From Chromobotia macracanthus (lineage: Eukaryota > Chordata > Actinopteri > Cypriniformes > Botiidae): a stretch of DNA of 64,000 bases. The notes under the pieces were generated by a model. It was not told the origin of the DNA. It did no database searches and saw only the letters and a program-made list of their open reading frames with translations. Made by a program: the position numbers and the translations under genes. The DNA lies in NCBI GenBank assembly GCA_036877525.1, contig JAZGTH010000020.1:664001-728000 (forward strand), read 5' to 3'. Shown here piece after piece: positions 63,975 through 64,000 of the stretch (position 1 is the first letter of the stretch; each line of letters opens with the position of its first letter).

Positions 63975-64000
63975 GCACACCTCTCAGGTGTTGGAGTTGA

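Larger units (their letters stand above)
61226..64000. other. b4galt7 3' UTR and intergenic DNA to the right edge
   Basis: AATAAA at 61815-61820 probably ends b4galt7. A SINE with an internal GT array (61985-62640) follows, then AT-rich unique sequence with a TAAT-rich, CpG-containing block (62930-63320), and an NRF-1 palindrome near the edge. No coding region recognised. Confidence 0.55.

Overview
The window is vertebrate genomic DNA, almost certainly from a teleost fish. Genes are split into many GT-AG exons, introns are short, CpG is depleted, and there are fish-type SINE, MITE and DNA-element remnants and an unusual density of kilobase-scale tandem arrays inside introns and between genes. 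The proteins are clear orthologues of vertebrate genes. No prokaryotic, viral or CRISPR feature was seen.

Layout from left to right. Positions 1-7576 (minus strand) hold the 5' two-fifths or so of an ARAP-family ArfGAP/RhoGAP gene, best called arap3; it runs off the left edge. About 12 kb without a recognisable gene follows. Complete tgfbi lies at 19487-27525 (17 exons, 677 aa) and complete smad5 coding sequence at 35405-38827 (464 aa), with probable non-coding 5' sequence from about 31.1 kb. Next is a 5'-truncated syvn1 fragment at 41014-42667 with half of its RING-H2 finger missing. A PLD3/PLD4-type transmembrane phospholipase D gene lies at 45390-49524 (761 aa). An lman2 (VIP36) locus at 50037-53950 has two in-frame stop codons and no visible signal-peptide exon. 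Complete tmed9 (55467-57065, 223 aa) and complete b4galt7 (59257-61225, 312 aa) follow. The right edge has a perfect NRF-1 palindrome, probably the promoter of the next gene.

Functionally there are two groups. arap3, tgfbi and smad5 act in PI3K/Arf/Rho signalling, extracellular matrix and BMP signalling. syvn1, the PLD gene, lman2, tmed9 and b4galt7 act in the secretory pathway (ERAD, lysosome/ER membrane, ER-Golgi cargo lectin, COPI/COPII p24 receptor, Golgi glycosaminoglycan linker synthesis). In human these groups are at 5q31 and 5q35, so their contiguity here is a lineage-specific arrangement.

The best leads are: (1) a tandem pair of homologous, phase-compatible lman2 exons only 39 bp apart, which should be mutually exclusive; (2) two nonsense codons in the otherwise well-kept lman2 C-terminus; (3) a Lys-to-Thr change in the first HKD motif of the PLD gene, plus a long acidic cytosolic extension; (4) the syvn1 relic with half a RING; (5) a unique unit of about 43 bp copied five times inside a CT tract up to the PLD start; (6) a fish SINE whose interior appears to have been replaced by a 0.5 kb GT array. 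Exon coordinates come from reading frames and splice sites by eye. Total coding lengths are exact multiples of three for tgfbi, smad5, the PLD gene, tmed9 and b4galt7.
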